Source: an uncultured Oscillospiraceae bacterium (GTDB lineage: Bacteria > Bacillota > Clostridia > Oscillospirales > Acutalibacteraceae). From it: a stretch of 49,221 nt of DNA. This document shows positions 32,219-41,283 of this stretch, in pieces. The notes beneath the pieces are model-generated. The model saw only the letters and a program-made list of their open reading frames with translations. It was not told the DNA's origin and ran no database searches. The translations under genes and the position numbers were made by a program. Numbering within the stretch: position 1 is the stretch's first letter; every line of letters starts with the position of its first letter. Location of the stretch: contig UQKB01000013.1 of the NCBI GenBank assembly GCA_900541565.1, forward strand, positions 1-49,221, in the 5' to 3' direction.

Positions 32219-34585
32219 TTATATTTTTTCCAGCTTTGCAAAATTGGCCATGATCCGCTTTGTCCCCACATTGTCAAACGCAATTTCCAACAGCATGTCG
32301 TTGCCCATAGGGGTTGCACCTATAACCATCCCCACCCCAAACGCCTTATGACGCACTTGGTCGCCCGGCGCAAGCGCGGGCAATGGCGCAGTAGCAGCCT
32401 GCGTTGCCTTTTTTACGCCCGTTTGCACCGCAAATGCCGCCGTTTGGCCGTGCCAGGCCGGTGTTTGAACAGGCGTTGCCGTGTGCAGAGTACCAGTTTC
32501 TTCCATCAACTCGCTGGGGATCTCTATAGCAAAGCGGGAAAGGCGGTTTCTTTGCGTCATGCCAAACAGCATACGCTGCCTGGCATGGCAAAGGTACAGC
32601 CGCTGCTTTGCTCTTGTAATGCCCACATAGGCAAGACGCCTTTCTTCCGCAAGCTCCTCCTCCAGCAGGGTTGCCTGTTTTCCGGGAAAAATGCCATCTT
32701 CCATCCCCGGTATAAAGACCACAGGAAACTCCAACCCTTTGGCGCTGTGCAGCGTCATCAGCACAACACAGTCTGCATCGGCGTCATAATTATCAATATC
32801 GGTAAACAGGGCAATCTCTTCCAAAAAGCCGGAAAGGCTTGCCTGATCTCCGTTATCTTCTTCATATTTTAAAATATTGGACAAAAGCTCATCGATATTC
32901 TCAATCCGGTTGTCGCTGTCTTCCTTTTCTTTTTTCAGCCAGTCAATATAACCGGTCCGTTCTAAAACGGCGTGATATACCTCTTCCAAAGAAACATCGT
33001 CCCGGCTTGCCAGCTCTGCCAACTCTTCAAGCACTGTGCAAAAGCTCTGCAATTTGGAGCAGGCGCGCTTGAGCGGCTCATATTGCTCTGCATGCCGGAT
33101 TACGTCATACAGGCTTTCCCCAACTACAGACGAAATTTCCATCGCATGCCCGATTGTGGTATCTCCTATCCCTCTTTTGGGCTTGTTGATGATCCGCCTA
33201 AGCCGTACATCGTCAGACAAATTGCTGGCTACCTGCAGATATGCGGTGATATCTTTGATCTCCTCTCGGTCATAAAAGCGATGCCCTCCAATCAATCTGT
33301 ATGGTATTCCGCTGCGGCTAAAGCCGTGTTCTATTGCATTTGACTGCGCGTTCATTCTGTAAAGCACGGCAAAATCAGAATATTTTCTCCCTTTTGCCAC
33401 CTGGTTTAAAATGGTGTCGGCAATAAACGCAGCCTCTTCGCGCTCGTCATATGCAGTATGTAGCTCTATTTTGTCCCCCACCGCATTCTGTGTCCACAGC
33501 GTTTTCCCTTTTCTGCCCTTATTGTTGCGGATCACTCCGTTTGCGGCATTCAAAATATTTTGTGTGGAACGGTAATTTTGTTCAAGCCGGATAACAGCAG
33601 CATTTTCATAGGTTGTTTCAAAGCTCAAAATATTTTCAATGGTAGCGCCTCTAAACTTATAAATACTTTGGTCATCATCACCCACCACACAAATATTCTT
33701 CCACTTTTCTGCAAGCATTTTTACAAACCGGTACTGCACGCGGTTTGTGTCCTGGTATTCATCTACCATAATATATTTAAACTGATTTTGATACAGCTCC
33801 AGCACATCCGGCGCCTGTTCAAAAAGCTTGATCGTGTTGCATAAAATATCGTCAAAATCCATTGCGTCGGAGGCACGCAGCCGTTCCTGATACAACGCAT
33901 ACACTTTGGCTACAGACACCATCCGGTTATCATTACCGGCTTCTTCCTTTACCTGGTCCGGCGTGGCCAGCCTGTCCTTTGCACGCGATATTTCCGCCAG
34001 CACACTGCGGTGCGGGAGCACCTTTTCATCATAATGCAGTGTTTTTAAGCAGTCCTTTATCAGCCGCTGCTGATCCTGCGTATCGTACACGGTAAAGTTG
34101 CGGCTGTAACCGATCCGGTCGCCAAAGCGGCGCAAAATTCTGGAACAGGCGCTGTGGAAGGTTGCTGCCCAGATCGCCTCGCTTTCTTCCCCTATTTTTG
34201 CTGCAATGCGGTCCTTTAGTTCTCCTGCCGCTTTGTTGGTAAATGTAATTGCCAATATCTGCCACGGATGCGGCGGATAAACCGCAAGCTTTTTTGCCAG
34301 TTCTTCCTCTATATTTCCCTGTTTGGCAGCATCCTTCATCTGCTGAATTTCTTCTTCCGAAAAATCCTCTCTGATCCACTGGCTTTGGTATGCGTCGCCG
34401 TATTTCAGCAAATTTGCAATCCTGTTGACCAGCACGGTCGTTTTTCCGCTTCCTGCGCCGGCCAAAATAAGCAATGGCCCCTGTGTGGTAAATACCGCCT
34501 TACGCTGCATATCGTTCATTCTGGAAAATTCTTTTTCCAGAATTTTTTTTCTTAAATTTAACAATTCTTCTTTCGTTATACTCAA
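32219..34585 (-). CDS. pcrA: ATP-dependent DNA helicase PcrA/UvrD
   Basis: 788 aa. The start is a TTG at 34585. Walker A AGAGSGKT (42-49), motif II VDEYQDTN, QNYRST and the late LMTLHSAKGLEFPVVF and VGITRAKQRL motifs show a complete superfamily 1A helicase. The C-terminal 50 residues (PGDQVRHKAFGVGMV) form the PcrA-type Tudor-like domain that contacts RNA polymerase. A lengthened loop after motif Ia (residues about 65-105) is typical of clostridial members. Role: 3'-5' unwinding in nucleotide excision repair and removal of stalled transcription or replication complexes. The truncated gene lies 114 bp downstream. Confidence 0.93.
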   Translation of the reverse strand: MSITKEELLNLRKKILEKEFSRMNDMQRKAVFTTQGPLLILAGAGSGKTTVLVNRIANLLKYGDAYQSQWIREDFSEEEIQQMKDAAKQGNIEEELAKKLAVYPPHPWQILAITFTNKAAGELKDRIAAKIGEESEAIWAATFHSACSRILRRFGDRIGYSRNFTVYDTQDQQRLIKDCLKTLHYDEKVLPHRSVLAEISRAKDRLATPDQVKEEAGNDNRMVSVAKVYALYQERLRASDAMDFDDILCNTIKLFEQAPDVLELYQNQFKYIMVDEYQDTNRVQYRFVKMLAEKWKNICVVGDDDQSIYKFRGATIENILSFETTYENAAVIRLEQNYRSTQNILNAANGVIRNNKGRKGKTLWTQNAVGDKIELHTAYDEREEAAFIADTILNQVAKGRKYSDFAVLYRMNAQSNAIEHGFSRSGIPYRLIGGHRFYDREEIKDITAYLQVASNLSDDVRLRRIINKPKRGIGDTTIGHAMEISSVVGESLYDVIRHAEQYEPLKRACSKLQSFCTVLEELAELASRDDVSLEEVYHAVLERTGYIDWLKKEKEDSDNRIENIDELLSNILKYEEDNGDQASLSGFLEEIALFTDIDNYDADADCVVLMTLHSAKGLEFPVVFIPGMEDGIFPGKQATLLEEELAEERRLAYVGITRAKQRLYLCHARQRMLFGMTQRNRLSRFAIEIPSELMEETGTLHTATPVQTPAWHGQTAAFAVQTGVKKATQAATAPLPALAPGDQVRHKAFGVGMVIGATPMGNDMLLEIAFDNVGTKRIMANFAKLEKI

Positions 34586-34662
34586 GCGCTACACAAATCC
34601 TTTCCAAAAACCTTGTCTTTTCCGGCCATTAAAAACAGTGGAAAAAGAATCCATAAAGAAAA

Positions 34663-34696
34663 ACACAGCCGCAGGGCTTTTTGGCTGCGGCTGTGT
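34663..34696 (-). terminator. Terminator of the glycosyltransferase-esterase-lipoprotein operon
   Basis: ACACAGCCGCAG (34663-34674) pairs with CTGCGGCTGTGT (34685-34696). Leftward it is followed by TTTTTCTTT. It lies just after the lipoprotein stop at 34713. Confidence 0.85.
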
Positions 34697-34712
34697 CAGA
34701 TACAGGGCCGGT

Positions 34713-35369
34713 TTACAGCAGTTGGTCAATATCTATATCGTTGATACTTTCAGGGCTGTCGTTGTCCTGTTCGGACGGCTGCTCCGCTTTGCTGCTCTGC
34801 GCATTTTCAGAGGAACTCTGCTGGGCTTCTGAAGAGACTCCGGAAGTGTTTTCCTCCTGCTGTATTTTATCAAGCACCTGGTTTAGCTGCTCTTCCTTTG
34901 TCGCATCATCAATTTGGTCATCCTGGCCTACATCGTTATAATAGATGTAATAGGTTCGGTACGTACCGTCTGACAGCTGCACCGTTTTAAAATAGCCAAG
35001 CACGCGCCGGTCAAGCTGATTTCCGTCCTCTGTTTCCAGCTTCATGGTAATATCGGCGACAAAGCCATTGTCAAATTCCGAAAGGTCTATTTCCTCCATC
35101 TGCAGGCTTTGTATACCTAACCCGTCTTCGTCCATTTCCCCCATCAGCAAATCGGAAAAGGTTATGCTTACCGCCCTGCGCTGCGAATCTTCCTTTGTTT
35201 GGGAATCCGCATAGTGCTCCAGCTGCAGCTCCGGTTGTGTGCCGGACTCGTTTACATCAATGGGAGGATTGGTAAACTGTACGTCGCCTTCCCCGCCGCA
35301 GCCTGCAAAAAAAGCGCTGGTCAAAAGAAGGGCGCATGCCAGCAAAAGCGCTGTCCATCTTTTTTTCAT
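34713..35369 (-). CDS. Secreted lipoprotein, unknown function
   Basis: 218 aa. It has a lipoprotein signal peptide with FAGC and lipid-bearing Cys24. A beta-rich middle domain (about 60-150) is followed by an acidic Ser/Gln/Glu-rich tail likely to be disordered. No catalytic motif is seen. The start overlaps the esterase stop as ATGA, and the gene closes a three-gene operon, suggesting a cell-envelope task shared with the glycosyltransferase and esterase. Confidence 0.8.
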   Translation of the reverse strand: MKKRWTALLLACALLLTSAFFAGCGGEGDVQFTNPPIDVNESGTQPELQLEHYADSQTKEDSQRRAVSITFSDLLMGEMDEDGLGIQSLQMEEIDLSEFDNGFVADITMKLETEDGNQLDRRVLGYFKTVQLSDGTYRTYYIYYNDVGQDDQIDDATKEEQLNQVLDKIQQEENTSGVSSEAQQSSSENAQSSKAEQPSEQDNDSPESINDIDIDQLL

Positions 35370-36211
35370 AATACATTCTCCTTATCCTTTTCTAAAAGCC
35401 ATGCAAGCGCGCGCGGAAAATAGTCCCGCCACGCCTGCTCATTGTGCTTGGCGTGCATATCTGCCTCAAATCGCAGGCTTTTGGGCGGAAAACCGCAGGC
35501 CAAAAGCCGATGTTTCATCTGCACTGCCCCCGCATACAGCATCTTCTCCAAAAGATCCCCATTGCCATTATACATATAGATTCTCTGCGGATAATTCTCT
35601 TTTGCAAAATCGAACCTGTTGAAATAGTTTTTCCAGGTTTTTTCTTCAAACAACATAAACGCCGGGGACAGTGCCGCGATATAAGAAAATTTATCCCGGT
35701 TTTCCAGGCCTATATAAAAAGCCTCTAAGCCACCGCTGGAGCTTCCCGCAACGGCGGTATGCGCCCTGCCGGTCAAAACTGTATAGTGCGCTTCTATATA
35801 CGGCATCACCGTTTGTGTTACAAAACGTGCAAACTGCGCGCCTTTGCGCCTGGAAAAGTCATAGCCGCTCATCGCCTGCACCATAGCGGGAACCGGCCCC
35901 AGGTCGGGTGTCAGCTCCATTTCACGCTCTTTATTTCCATTGTCAATCCCTACAATAATAAATCCCCGCGTACCCGCCGGCAGCTGCATAACCGCCTGGT
36001 CGGCGCACCACCCCCCATAGGGAGCGTCCCTGTTAAAAAGATTCTGCCCGTCGGTCATGTATAAAACGCCATATGCGCGTTCACCCTGCACATAGCCGGG
36101 CGGCAGCCACACCGTCACGTTTTTTTTGCAGCCTGGTCCATATGGGAGCCAATGCGTCTGTAACGTTCCGGTCGGCGTGCGGCGTATGCTTTTTTCAGCT
36201 GCAGCTTTCAT
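35366..36211 (-). CDS. Esterase (putative esterase / esterase D family, alpha-beta hydrolase)
   Basis: 281 aa without a signal peptide. The nucleophile elbow GSSSG (156-160, Ser158) and a C-terminal His256 in DMHAKHNEQAW form a plausible triad with an acidic residue in between. YMTDGQNLFNRDAPYGGW is the PF00756-type early motif. It probably deacylates a small ester or a glycan. It overlaps both neighbours by four bases, so all three genes are translationally coupled. Confidence 0.85.
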   Translation of the reverse strand: MKAAAEKSIRRTPTGTLQTHWLPYGPGCKKNVTVWLPPGYVQGERAYGVLYMTDGQNLFNRDAPYGGWCADQAVMQLPAGTRGFIIVGIDNGNKEREMELTPDLGPVPAMVQAMSGYDFSRRKGAQFARFVTQTVMPYIEAHYTVLTGRAHTAVAGSSSGGLEAFYIGLENRDKFSYIAALSPAFMLFEEKTWKNYFNRFDFAKENYPQRIYMYNGNGDLLEKMLYAGAVQMKHRLLACGFPPKSLRFEADMHAKHNEQAWRDYFPRALAWLLEKDKENVL

Positions 36212-37179
36212 AATGATCGATCCTCTGTTTTTGGTTCATGGTTTAAAACTGTTTCAATAAAATATCTGGGACGCTGTTTTGTTTCCATATAAACTTTACC
36301 AAGATATTCGCCGATAATCCCAATCGCCAGCAGCTGCAGCCCTCCAATCGCCCAAATAGACACCGCCAGGCTGGTCCACCCTGGGACGGTATTGCCCCAG
36401 AAGTGGGAAAAAAGCGAATATATAAGCAGAATAATACTGACCGCAAAGACAAGCGCACCCAATATTGTGACGAATCGAATCGGCTTAATGCTCAGGGAGG
36501 TTACGCCCTCCCATGCAAGCGACAGCATTTTTTTCAGCGGATATTTGCTCTTTCCTGCAAGGCGTTCCCTGCGCTCATACGCTACCGTTGCCGTCTTAAA
36601 ACCAATCATCGGCACAAGCCCACGTAAAAAGAGATTGACTTCTTTATATTCTGCAAACGCATCTAACGCGCGCTTACTCATCAACCGGTAATCGGCATGG
36701 TTGAACACGACCTCTGCGCCCATAAATTTTAAAAATTTATAAAAGCCTTCCGCTGTAACGCGCTTGAAAAAAGTATCGGTCCTGCGCTTGCTCCGCACGC
36801 CGTATACAATATCGTACCCAGCCTCATACTGCTCGAGCATCCGGTCGATCGCATCAATGTCATCTTGCAGATCGGCGTCTATGGAAATCACAACGTCCGC
36901 ATGCTCCTTTGCCGTCATAAGGCCGCCGTATAATGCGTTTTGATGCCCTCTATTTCTTGAAAGCTTACAACCTGCCACCAGGTGAAAGCGTGCATGCAGA
37001 TCGCAGATAATCTGCCATGTTTTGTCCTTAGAGCCATCATCAATATATAAAATCCTGCTATTATGCGAAATTTTTCCGCTGTGTATCAAACTTTCCATTT
37101 TCAAAAGCAACTTTTCAGTGGTATCGTACAGGACTTCTTCTTCATTATAGCATGGTACGGCAAGATACAGCGTCGTCAT
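36208..37179 (-). CDS. Family 2 glycosyltransferase, GtrB/DPM1-like
   Basis: 323 aa behind GGAGGGG. The GT-A domain has AVPCYNEEEVLYDT, YIDDGSKDKTW and the DxD-type ISIDADLQDD. Two membrane helices occur near residues 234-258 and 268-292, and a tail RPRYFIE is typical of polyprenyl-phosphate glycosyltransferases. It probably transfers a sugar to undecaprenyl phosphate on the inner membrane face for decoration of wall polymers. First gene of the operon. Confidence 0.88.
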   Translation of the reverse strand: MTTLYLAVPCYNEEEVLYDTTEKLLLKMESLIHSGKISHNSRILYIDDGSKDKTWQIICDLHARFHLVAGCKLSRNRGHQNALYGGLMTAKEHADVVISIDADLQDDIDAIDRMLEQYEAGYDIVYGVRSKRRTDTFFKRVTAEGFYKFLKFMGAEVVFNHADYRLMSKRALDAFAEYKEVNLFLRGLVPMIGFKTATVAYERRERLAGKSKYPLKKMLSLAWEGVTSLSIKPIRFVTILGALVFAVSIILLIYSLFSHFWGNTVPGWTSLAVSIWAIGGLQLLAIGIIGEYLGKVYMETKQRPRYFIETVLNHEPKTEDRSL

Positions 37180-37358
37180 ATAACCCCTCCAAATTTTCTT
37201 TTAAAGCTTTTGCAGCGCGGTGCTGCCACCGCCCTGCTGGTACAATACAAAAACGCCTGCGGCCTTTTATACGCCACAAGGCATAGTACAAAAAGCTTTG
37301 TATTTTTCATATCCATATTTTACTATAATTAAACGGGAAATTCAATATGCGGCAAATT

Positions 37359-37402
37359 AAAAAGCCGGAAGCCCCATGCAAGCAAAGGGCTTCCGGCTTT
37401 TT
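37359..37402 (-). terminator. Terminator after the ferredoxin gene
   Basis: 16-bp perfect inverted repeat (37359-37374 and 37387-37402) around GGGCTTCCGGC, followed leftward by TTTTTAATTTG. It lies eight bases beyond the ferredoxin stop. Confidence 0.85.
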
Positions 37403-37409
37403 GTGATAT

Positions 37410-37598
37410 TTATACAACCTCAATTACAGAAACCGGACAGCATTCCTGCGCTTCTACAGCCTTGTTCTGCGCATCTGGCGGCAGGTCTTCCACCGCCGCG
37501 TATGCTTTTCCGTCTTCCCCTTCTTTGAATACCTCCGGACATATCTGCATGCATTGCCCGCACGCAATACATCCGTCCTGATCGATCAGCACCGTCAA
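37410..37598 (-). CDS. Ferredoxin, 4Fe-4S monocluster type
   Basis: 62 aa, TTG start at 37598 behind GGAGG and overlapping the preceding stop as TTGA. Cysteines 10, 13 and 16 (CIACGQC) plus Cys20 and the ECCP pair near 53-54 match a single-cluster ferredoxin with an additional Cys. It carries low-potential electrons for anaerobic redox enzymes; its partner is not encoded nearby. Confidence 0.9.
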   Translation of the reverse strand: MTVLIDQDGCIACGQCMQICPEVFKEGEDGKAYAAVEDLPPDAQNKAVEAQECCPVSVIEVV

Positions 37599-37792
37599 AA
37601 AAATTCCTCCTCTCCGTCTGCAAGCCCATTTACCAGCCGTTGCATTTCCTGTTTGGAGGTCACGCTATGGGTCCTGTTGATAATTGTCTGCTTTTGTGCG
37701 TCTGAAAGCGAGGTAAAGCGGTTGAGCGCTTCTATATTTTTTGCAAGCGCCATACTCAGGCCAAGCGGTAAATCATCATAAATTTCCTGCAT
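37595..37792 (-). CDS. Small conserved protein upstream of ferredoxin
   Basis: 65 aa behind AAAGGGTGATG. Helical, with LPLGLSMALAKNIEALNRF and HSVTSKQEMQRLVNGLAD. Short proteins of this pattern are often found next to small ferredoxin genes in Clostridia. It has no cysteines. The function is unknown; it is coupled to the ferredoxin gene by a four-base overlap. Confidence 0.75.
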   Translation of the reverse strand: MQEIYDDLPLGLSMALAKNIEALNRFTSLSDAQKQTIINRTHSVTSKQEMQRLVNGLADGEEEFF

Positions 37793-37831
37793 TTCATCAC
37801 CCTTTATCAGTTTTTGCAGGGTGTTCCCGCT

Positions 37832-38419
37832 TTATTCATCCGGTGGGCGTTGTAAAAATACATGCTGCACATACGTCCGATCGTCAAACATAACATGGTA
37901 AATACACCGCAATGCTTGATACATATCCTCCCGCTCATCCGGCTTTTCAGACAGCTGCAGCGTCATAATAATATACGGATGCCCAAACAGGGTGCACTTC
38001 ATATTGGTTTTTAAAAAACCGTTTTTTTCATAAAATGCAATTCTGCGGTATTTCGTTGCCCTATCCTCCTGCGAACAGAAATATGCAGGATCTTCAACCT
38101 CGGCAAACAATATGGAAAACGACGACAATTCCGGTTTAAGCAGCGTTAAAAACCGGCTGCCGTATCCACGGCTCCTGTTGCCGCTGCATACCGCATAATA
38201 ATCAAGCAGCAAAAAACGGGAAGCGGTATCCTTTGCAAAGCAGGCATATGCCTGTATAGTACCGTCTTCAAACAGGCCATAACAAGCATACAATCCATTT
38301 TCCAAAAGGCGCAGCAGCACACCCAGCGGCTTGAGCTCCTCTTTGTCAAAATCGCAAACCATATATGTGTTATAAACGGTGCATAGCTCTTCTTTCTTTA
38401 ATTTTTGTATTTGCAGCAT
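37832..38419 (-). CDS. GNAT-family N-acetyltransferase
   Basis: 195 aa. The GNAT acetyl-CoA motif appears as GNRSRGYGSRFL (motif A), preceded by the beta strand LLLDYYAV and followed by RRIAFYEKNGF (motif B). Length and order fit the family. The substrate cannot be predicted. The ribosome site is weak. It may be transcribed with the ferredoxin pair, 39 bp downstream. Confidence 0.8.
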   Translation of the reverse strand: MLQIQKLKKEELCTVYNTYMVCDFDKEELKPLGVLLRLLENGLYACYGLFEDGTIQAYACFAKDTASRFLLLDYYAVCSGNRSRGYGSRFLTLLKPELSSFSILFAEVEDPAYFCSQEDRATKYRRIAFYEKNGFLKTNMKCTLFGHPYIIMTLQLSEKPDEREDMYQALRCIYHVMFDDRTYVQHVFLQRPPDE

Positions 38420-38452
38420 AAAACAAACCCCATTCTTTCCAAAAGCACTTTG

Positions 38453-39214
38453 TCAGGAAAGCATAATTACTTCGTCGGTAATCAGCTCCTTTAGCTCAGT
38501 GTATTTGTTCCGGCTTAAAGGGATCTTTTCCTCTACGTCCTTGAGCTCAATCAAATACGACGTGCCAAACACATTGCTCTGCACGGAAACAATATTGGCC
38601 ACCGGTATAATAAACGACTGGTGGCATCTAAAAAAGCCGTGCGCCTTCAACATAGTTTCCAATTGTCCAAGAGAATATTTAGAAACCAGTTCTTCGCCCT
38701 TATAGGTCACAAGATAAATTTTTCTGCCTCTTTTTTCTATATATTGAATGCTGTCTATCTGGATAATTTGGTAACCGCCTTCAAAATGAATTCCTATTTT
38801 TGTCTGCTTCTCTTCCCTGCTTGTGCCGGCGCGTTCTGTAAGCTTTTTGCTCACCCGGCCGATCGCCCTCTCCAGACGCAAAATGTTGATCGGCTTTACA
38901 ATAAAGTCGACCGGCTCAAAATCGTAGCTATCCAAAGCAAACCCTGCATGCCCTGTCACAAAAACAATCCAAACCGCCGGATAATTTTTCATAATATAGC
39001 GCGCTGTTTCAAAGCCGTTGTTATCCGGCATTTCAATATCCAGAAAAACCAGGTCTATTTTGTTTTGACGCAGCGCTTCCACAAGGCCTGCGCTGTTGTT
39101 CACAGCCGCCACGATATCTATATTGTCAAAATGGGCAAGCGCTTTGAGCGTTGCCTCCCTTGCGGCTTGTTCGTCGTCCACCACCAGCGTCTTTATTTTC
39201 AACCCGTCTGCCAA
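38453..39214 (-). CDS. LytTR-family response regulator
   Basis: 253 aa, TTG start at 39214 behind GGGAGG. The receiver domain has VVDDEQ, the phospho-acceptor Asp in FLDIEMPDN and the conserved Lys in FIVKPI. The C-terminal LytTR DNA-binding domain starts at about residue 148 with IQYIEKRGRKIYLVT and FFRCHQSFIIP. It is divergent from a GHKL sensor kinase that is its probable partner. Such pairs often regulate peptide, bacteriocin or envelope genes. Confidence 0.88.
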   Translation of the reverse strand: MADGLKIKTLVVDDEQAAREATLKALAHFDNIDIVAAVNNSAGLVEALRQNKIDLVFLDIEMPDNNGFETARYIMKNYPAVWIVFVTGHAGFALDSYDFEPVDFIVKPINILRLERAIGRVSKKLTERAGTSREEKQTKIGIHFEGGYQIIQIDSIQYIEKRGRKIYLVTYKGEELVSKYSLGQLETMLKAHGFFRCHQSFIIPVANIVSVQSNVFGTSYLIELKDVEEKIPLSRNKYTELKELITDEVIMLS

Positions 39215-39332
39215 AATTTTGCCTCCCTTATTTTCCCATTTATGGTAAAATTATACTCTGGGCGTTATGTAACATTTCCAATTGATTTTACGGCGTTTTG
39301 TTTCATTTTCACAAGCTGTTCCTGCCTTCTGG

Positions 39333-39361
39333 TTGTATTATAGCACATATTGTGTTAAAAT
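39333..39361 (+). promoter_or_regulatory. Promoter of the GHKL kinase gene
   Basis: TTGTAT (39333-39338), 17-bp spacer, TAAAAT (39356-39361), about 37 bp before the start codon and in the divergent gap shared with the LytTR regulator. Confidence 0.55.
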
Positions 39362-39398
39362 GAATAAAAAGCCATAAATTTTTCAGGAGGTATCAGCC

Positions 39399-40697
39399 AT
39401 GCCGTTTTCTTTATCTCCGCTTACAGTGCTCAACGTTGCGCTTTATGGCCTGACCATAACCATGATACTGGTCATTACACTCTTTATCAATACCAGGCTG
39501 CGTCCATTGTCTGTTCTATTATGCGTGGCGTTCGGCGCGCTCAACACATTGTCTGTTGTTTTACTGAAAGGTGCGTTTATACTGCCTGTGAGCGCTGTAA
39601 CGGTGCTTGTATGGTCTTTTGTGCGTGCTTTTTCCAAAAAAAGGCGACCTATGGAAATTTTCCTGAGCTCCTGCGTTGCTCTGTGCGCACTTATACACTA
39701 CCGCATCTTCCTTTCCCTGCTTTCCTGTACAGAAGATCAGGCGCTTCACTGTATTGGTCTTGCCATTTATGCCGTTTTAATAGGCGGGCTTTTTGCCGTT
39801 TTTCTAATTTTTAAGGTAGCTCTCTTTAAAGAAAGCTGGGTTACAAGCTTTTTTATGCCGGAGGAAAAGGCGGTCAAGCAAATCCGTTATTTTGTTTTTC
39901 TACTTCTTTCCATTTTAAGCGTGCTTACCATGCTTGCCCTGTCTGCGAGCGTTGCAGACGGAAACCTGTATTTAAACCTGTTGCTCTTTTTTATCTCTAT
40001 TGTAATCCTTGCATTTTCTTTTATTCTGGTCAAGCTTTTGGTCGAATACTGCATTGCGTGTGATACCAATATAAAAAATTTGCACTATCAGCAAAACCTG
40101 GAAGCGTTTATGAAGGTAATCCGTTCCCAGCGGCATGATTTCAACGTGCATCTGCACGCAATTAAGGGATTGATTGACACAGACAATTTTACAGAATGTC
40201 GTAAATATATTGCCACCATGGTAAAGGACTCCGGCGACGTAAATGAAGTGCTGCCAGTACACAATCCCATCATCAGTGCGATGCTGCATGCTTTTCGCGA
40301 AAACGCAGAAAGCGCAGGCATTCATATAGAATTTGACATTCACTACAATATGAAGGACCTTGCCGTTTCAGCCTACGATCTGAACCGAATCCTGGGGAAC
40401 CTGATTCAAAACGCAATGGACGAAATCAAGCGCAACAAGTCTGACGATTACGGGATCCAACTGCATATCAGTAAAGCAGACAACATGACGGTAATCGATA
40501 TTTCCAACCGTTTTGATGTCTTATCCCACAATTTTGACAATCTGTTTTCAGACAAGTATACCACCAAACGGCGGCACGAAGGGATTGGCCTTAACACAAT
40601 CCTGCGCATAACGGAATCGTATGGTGGGATGGTCTATCCCGAAGTAAACGGCGATATTATCCATTTTATTGTGCGTTTACCAAACGTGCCCGATTAA
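39399..40697 (+). CDS. GHKL-type sensor histidine kinase (AgrC/NatK-like)
   Basis: 432 aa behind AGGAGG. Six to seven membrane helices fill the N-terminal half. The histidine region is RSQRHDFNVHLHAIKGLI (about residue 245). The ATPase part has NLIQNAMDEI (N box) and EGIGLNTI (G box). No agrB/agrD-like peptide genes are visible nearby, so the ligand is unknown. The stop is followed by a strong terminator. Confidence 0.85.
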   Translation: MPFSLSPLTVLNVALYGLTITMILVITLFINTRLRPLSVLLCVAFGALNTLSVVLLKGAFILPVSAVTVLVWSFVRAFSKKRRPMEIFLSSCVALCALIHYRIFLSLLSCTEDQALHCIGLAIYAVLIGGLFAVFLIFKVALFKESWVTSFFMPEEKAVKQIRYFVFLLLSILSVLTMLALSASVADGNLYLNLLLFFISIVILAFSFILVKLLVEYCIACDTNIKNLHYQQNLEAFMKVIRSQRHDFNVHLHAIKGLIDTDNFTECRKYIATMVKDSGDVNEVLPVHNPIISAMLHAFRENAESAGIHIEFDIHYNMKDLAVSAYDLNRILGNLIQNAMDEIKRNKSDDYGIQLHISKADNMTVIDISNRFDVLSHNFDNLFSDKYTTKRRHEGIGLNTILRITESYGGMVYPEVNGDIIHFIVRLPNVPD

Positions 40698-40717
40698 TAC
40701 AAACTTTATACCGCTGT

Positions 40718-40750
40718 AAGCAATCCCACCCGTTGAGGGTGGGGTTGCTT
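40718..40750 (+). terminator. Terminator after the GHKL kinase gene
   Basis: AAGCAATCCCACCC (40718-40731) pairs with GGGTGGGGTTGCTT (40737-40750), followed by TTATTTTT. Confidence 0.9.
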
Positions 40751-41283
40751 TTATTTTTCCAAACTGACAGCAATTTGCGCAAAATAGACACGGAAAACAA
40801 CATAATAGACAAATCCGATTGCTTTTTACTTTTATTTTTACTATTCTATAGCCATAGTTCATTACACAATTTTTCATAAAGCCGATCGGCTTTTGTGCAA
40901 AAAGCAAAATTTCACATACACCTTTTTCATATATACCTTCCAACGAAAAAGCAAATGCTTTTCCCCGCGTTTGCTTTTTCGTTACAAGGTAGCAGAAAAT
41001 TGAGACAACATATTTTTCCTATAAAAACTCCTCTTTTTCATCACTTTTCTCTGATGGGACAAAGGCGCTTCAGGGAGCGCAAAGTTAAAATACAGACAAC
41101 ATTAGGCTTTCTTGAAATAATGGTAACACTTTTGAAAATGGTTTTGTAGACATGTTTTTCATACAGGAGTGAAAAACAGCAGGCAGCAGGCGAACAATTT
41201 GGTTGTTCGCCTGCTGTTTGTTTATTTATAGGTATATTTGCATATGCATGGGATTTTTTATGCCTCCCGGCAAAAGCCAAACT
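40751..41283. other. 533-bp gap with one symmetric hairpin and no clear gene
   Basis: AT-rich spacer between convergent units. A 14-bp inverted repeat at 40942-40955 and 40970-40983 (CGAAAAAGCAAA type) has A/T-rich arms and may work as a bidirectional terminator. Short frames here lack ribosome sites and look like noise. Confidence 0.55.
41184..41216 (-). terminator. Terminator of the ABC transporter operon
   Basis: CAGCAGGCGAACAA (41184-41197) pairs with TTGTTCGCCTGCTG (41203-41216). Leftward it is followed by CCTGCTGTTTTT, downstream of the permease stop at 41284. Confidence 0.8.

Noticed and set aside
40895..41149. 84-aa plus-strand frame in the gap
   Set aside because: It runs through a terminator-like hairpin, has no ribosome site and no recognisable composition.
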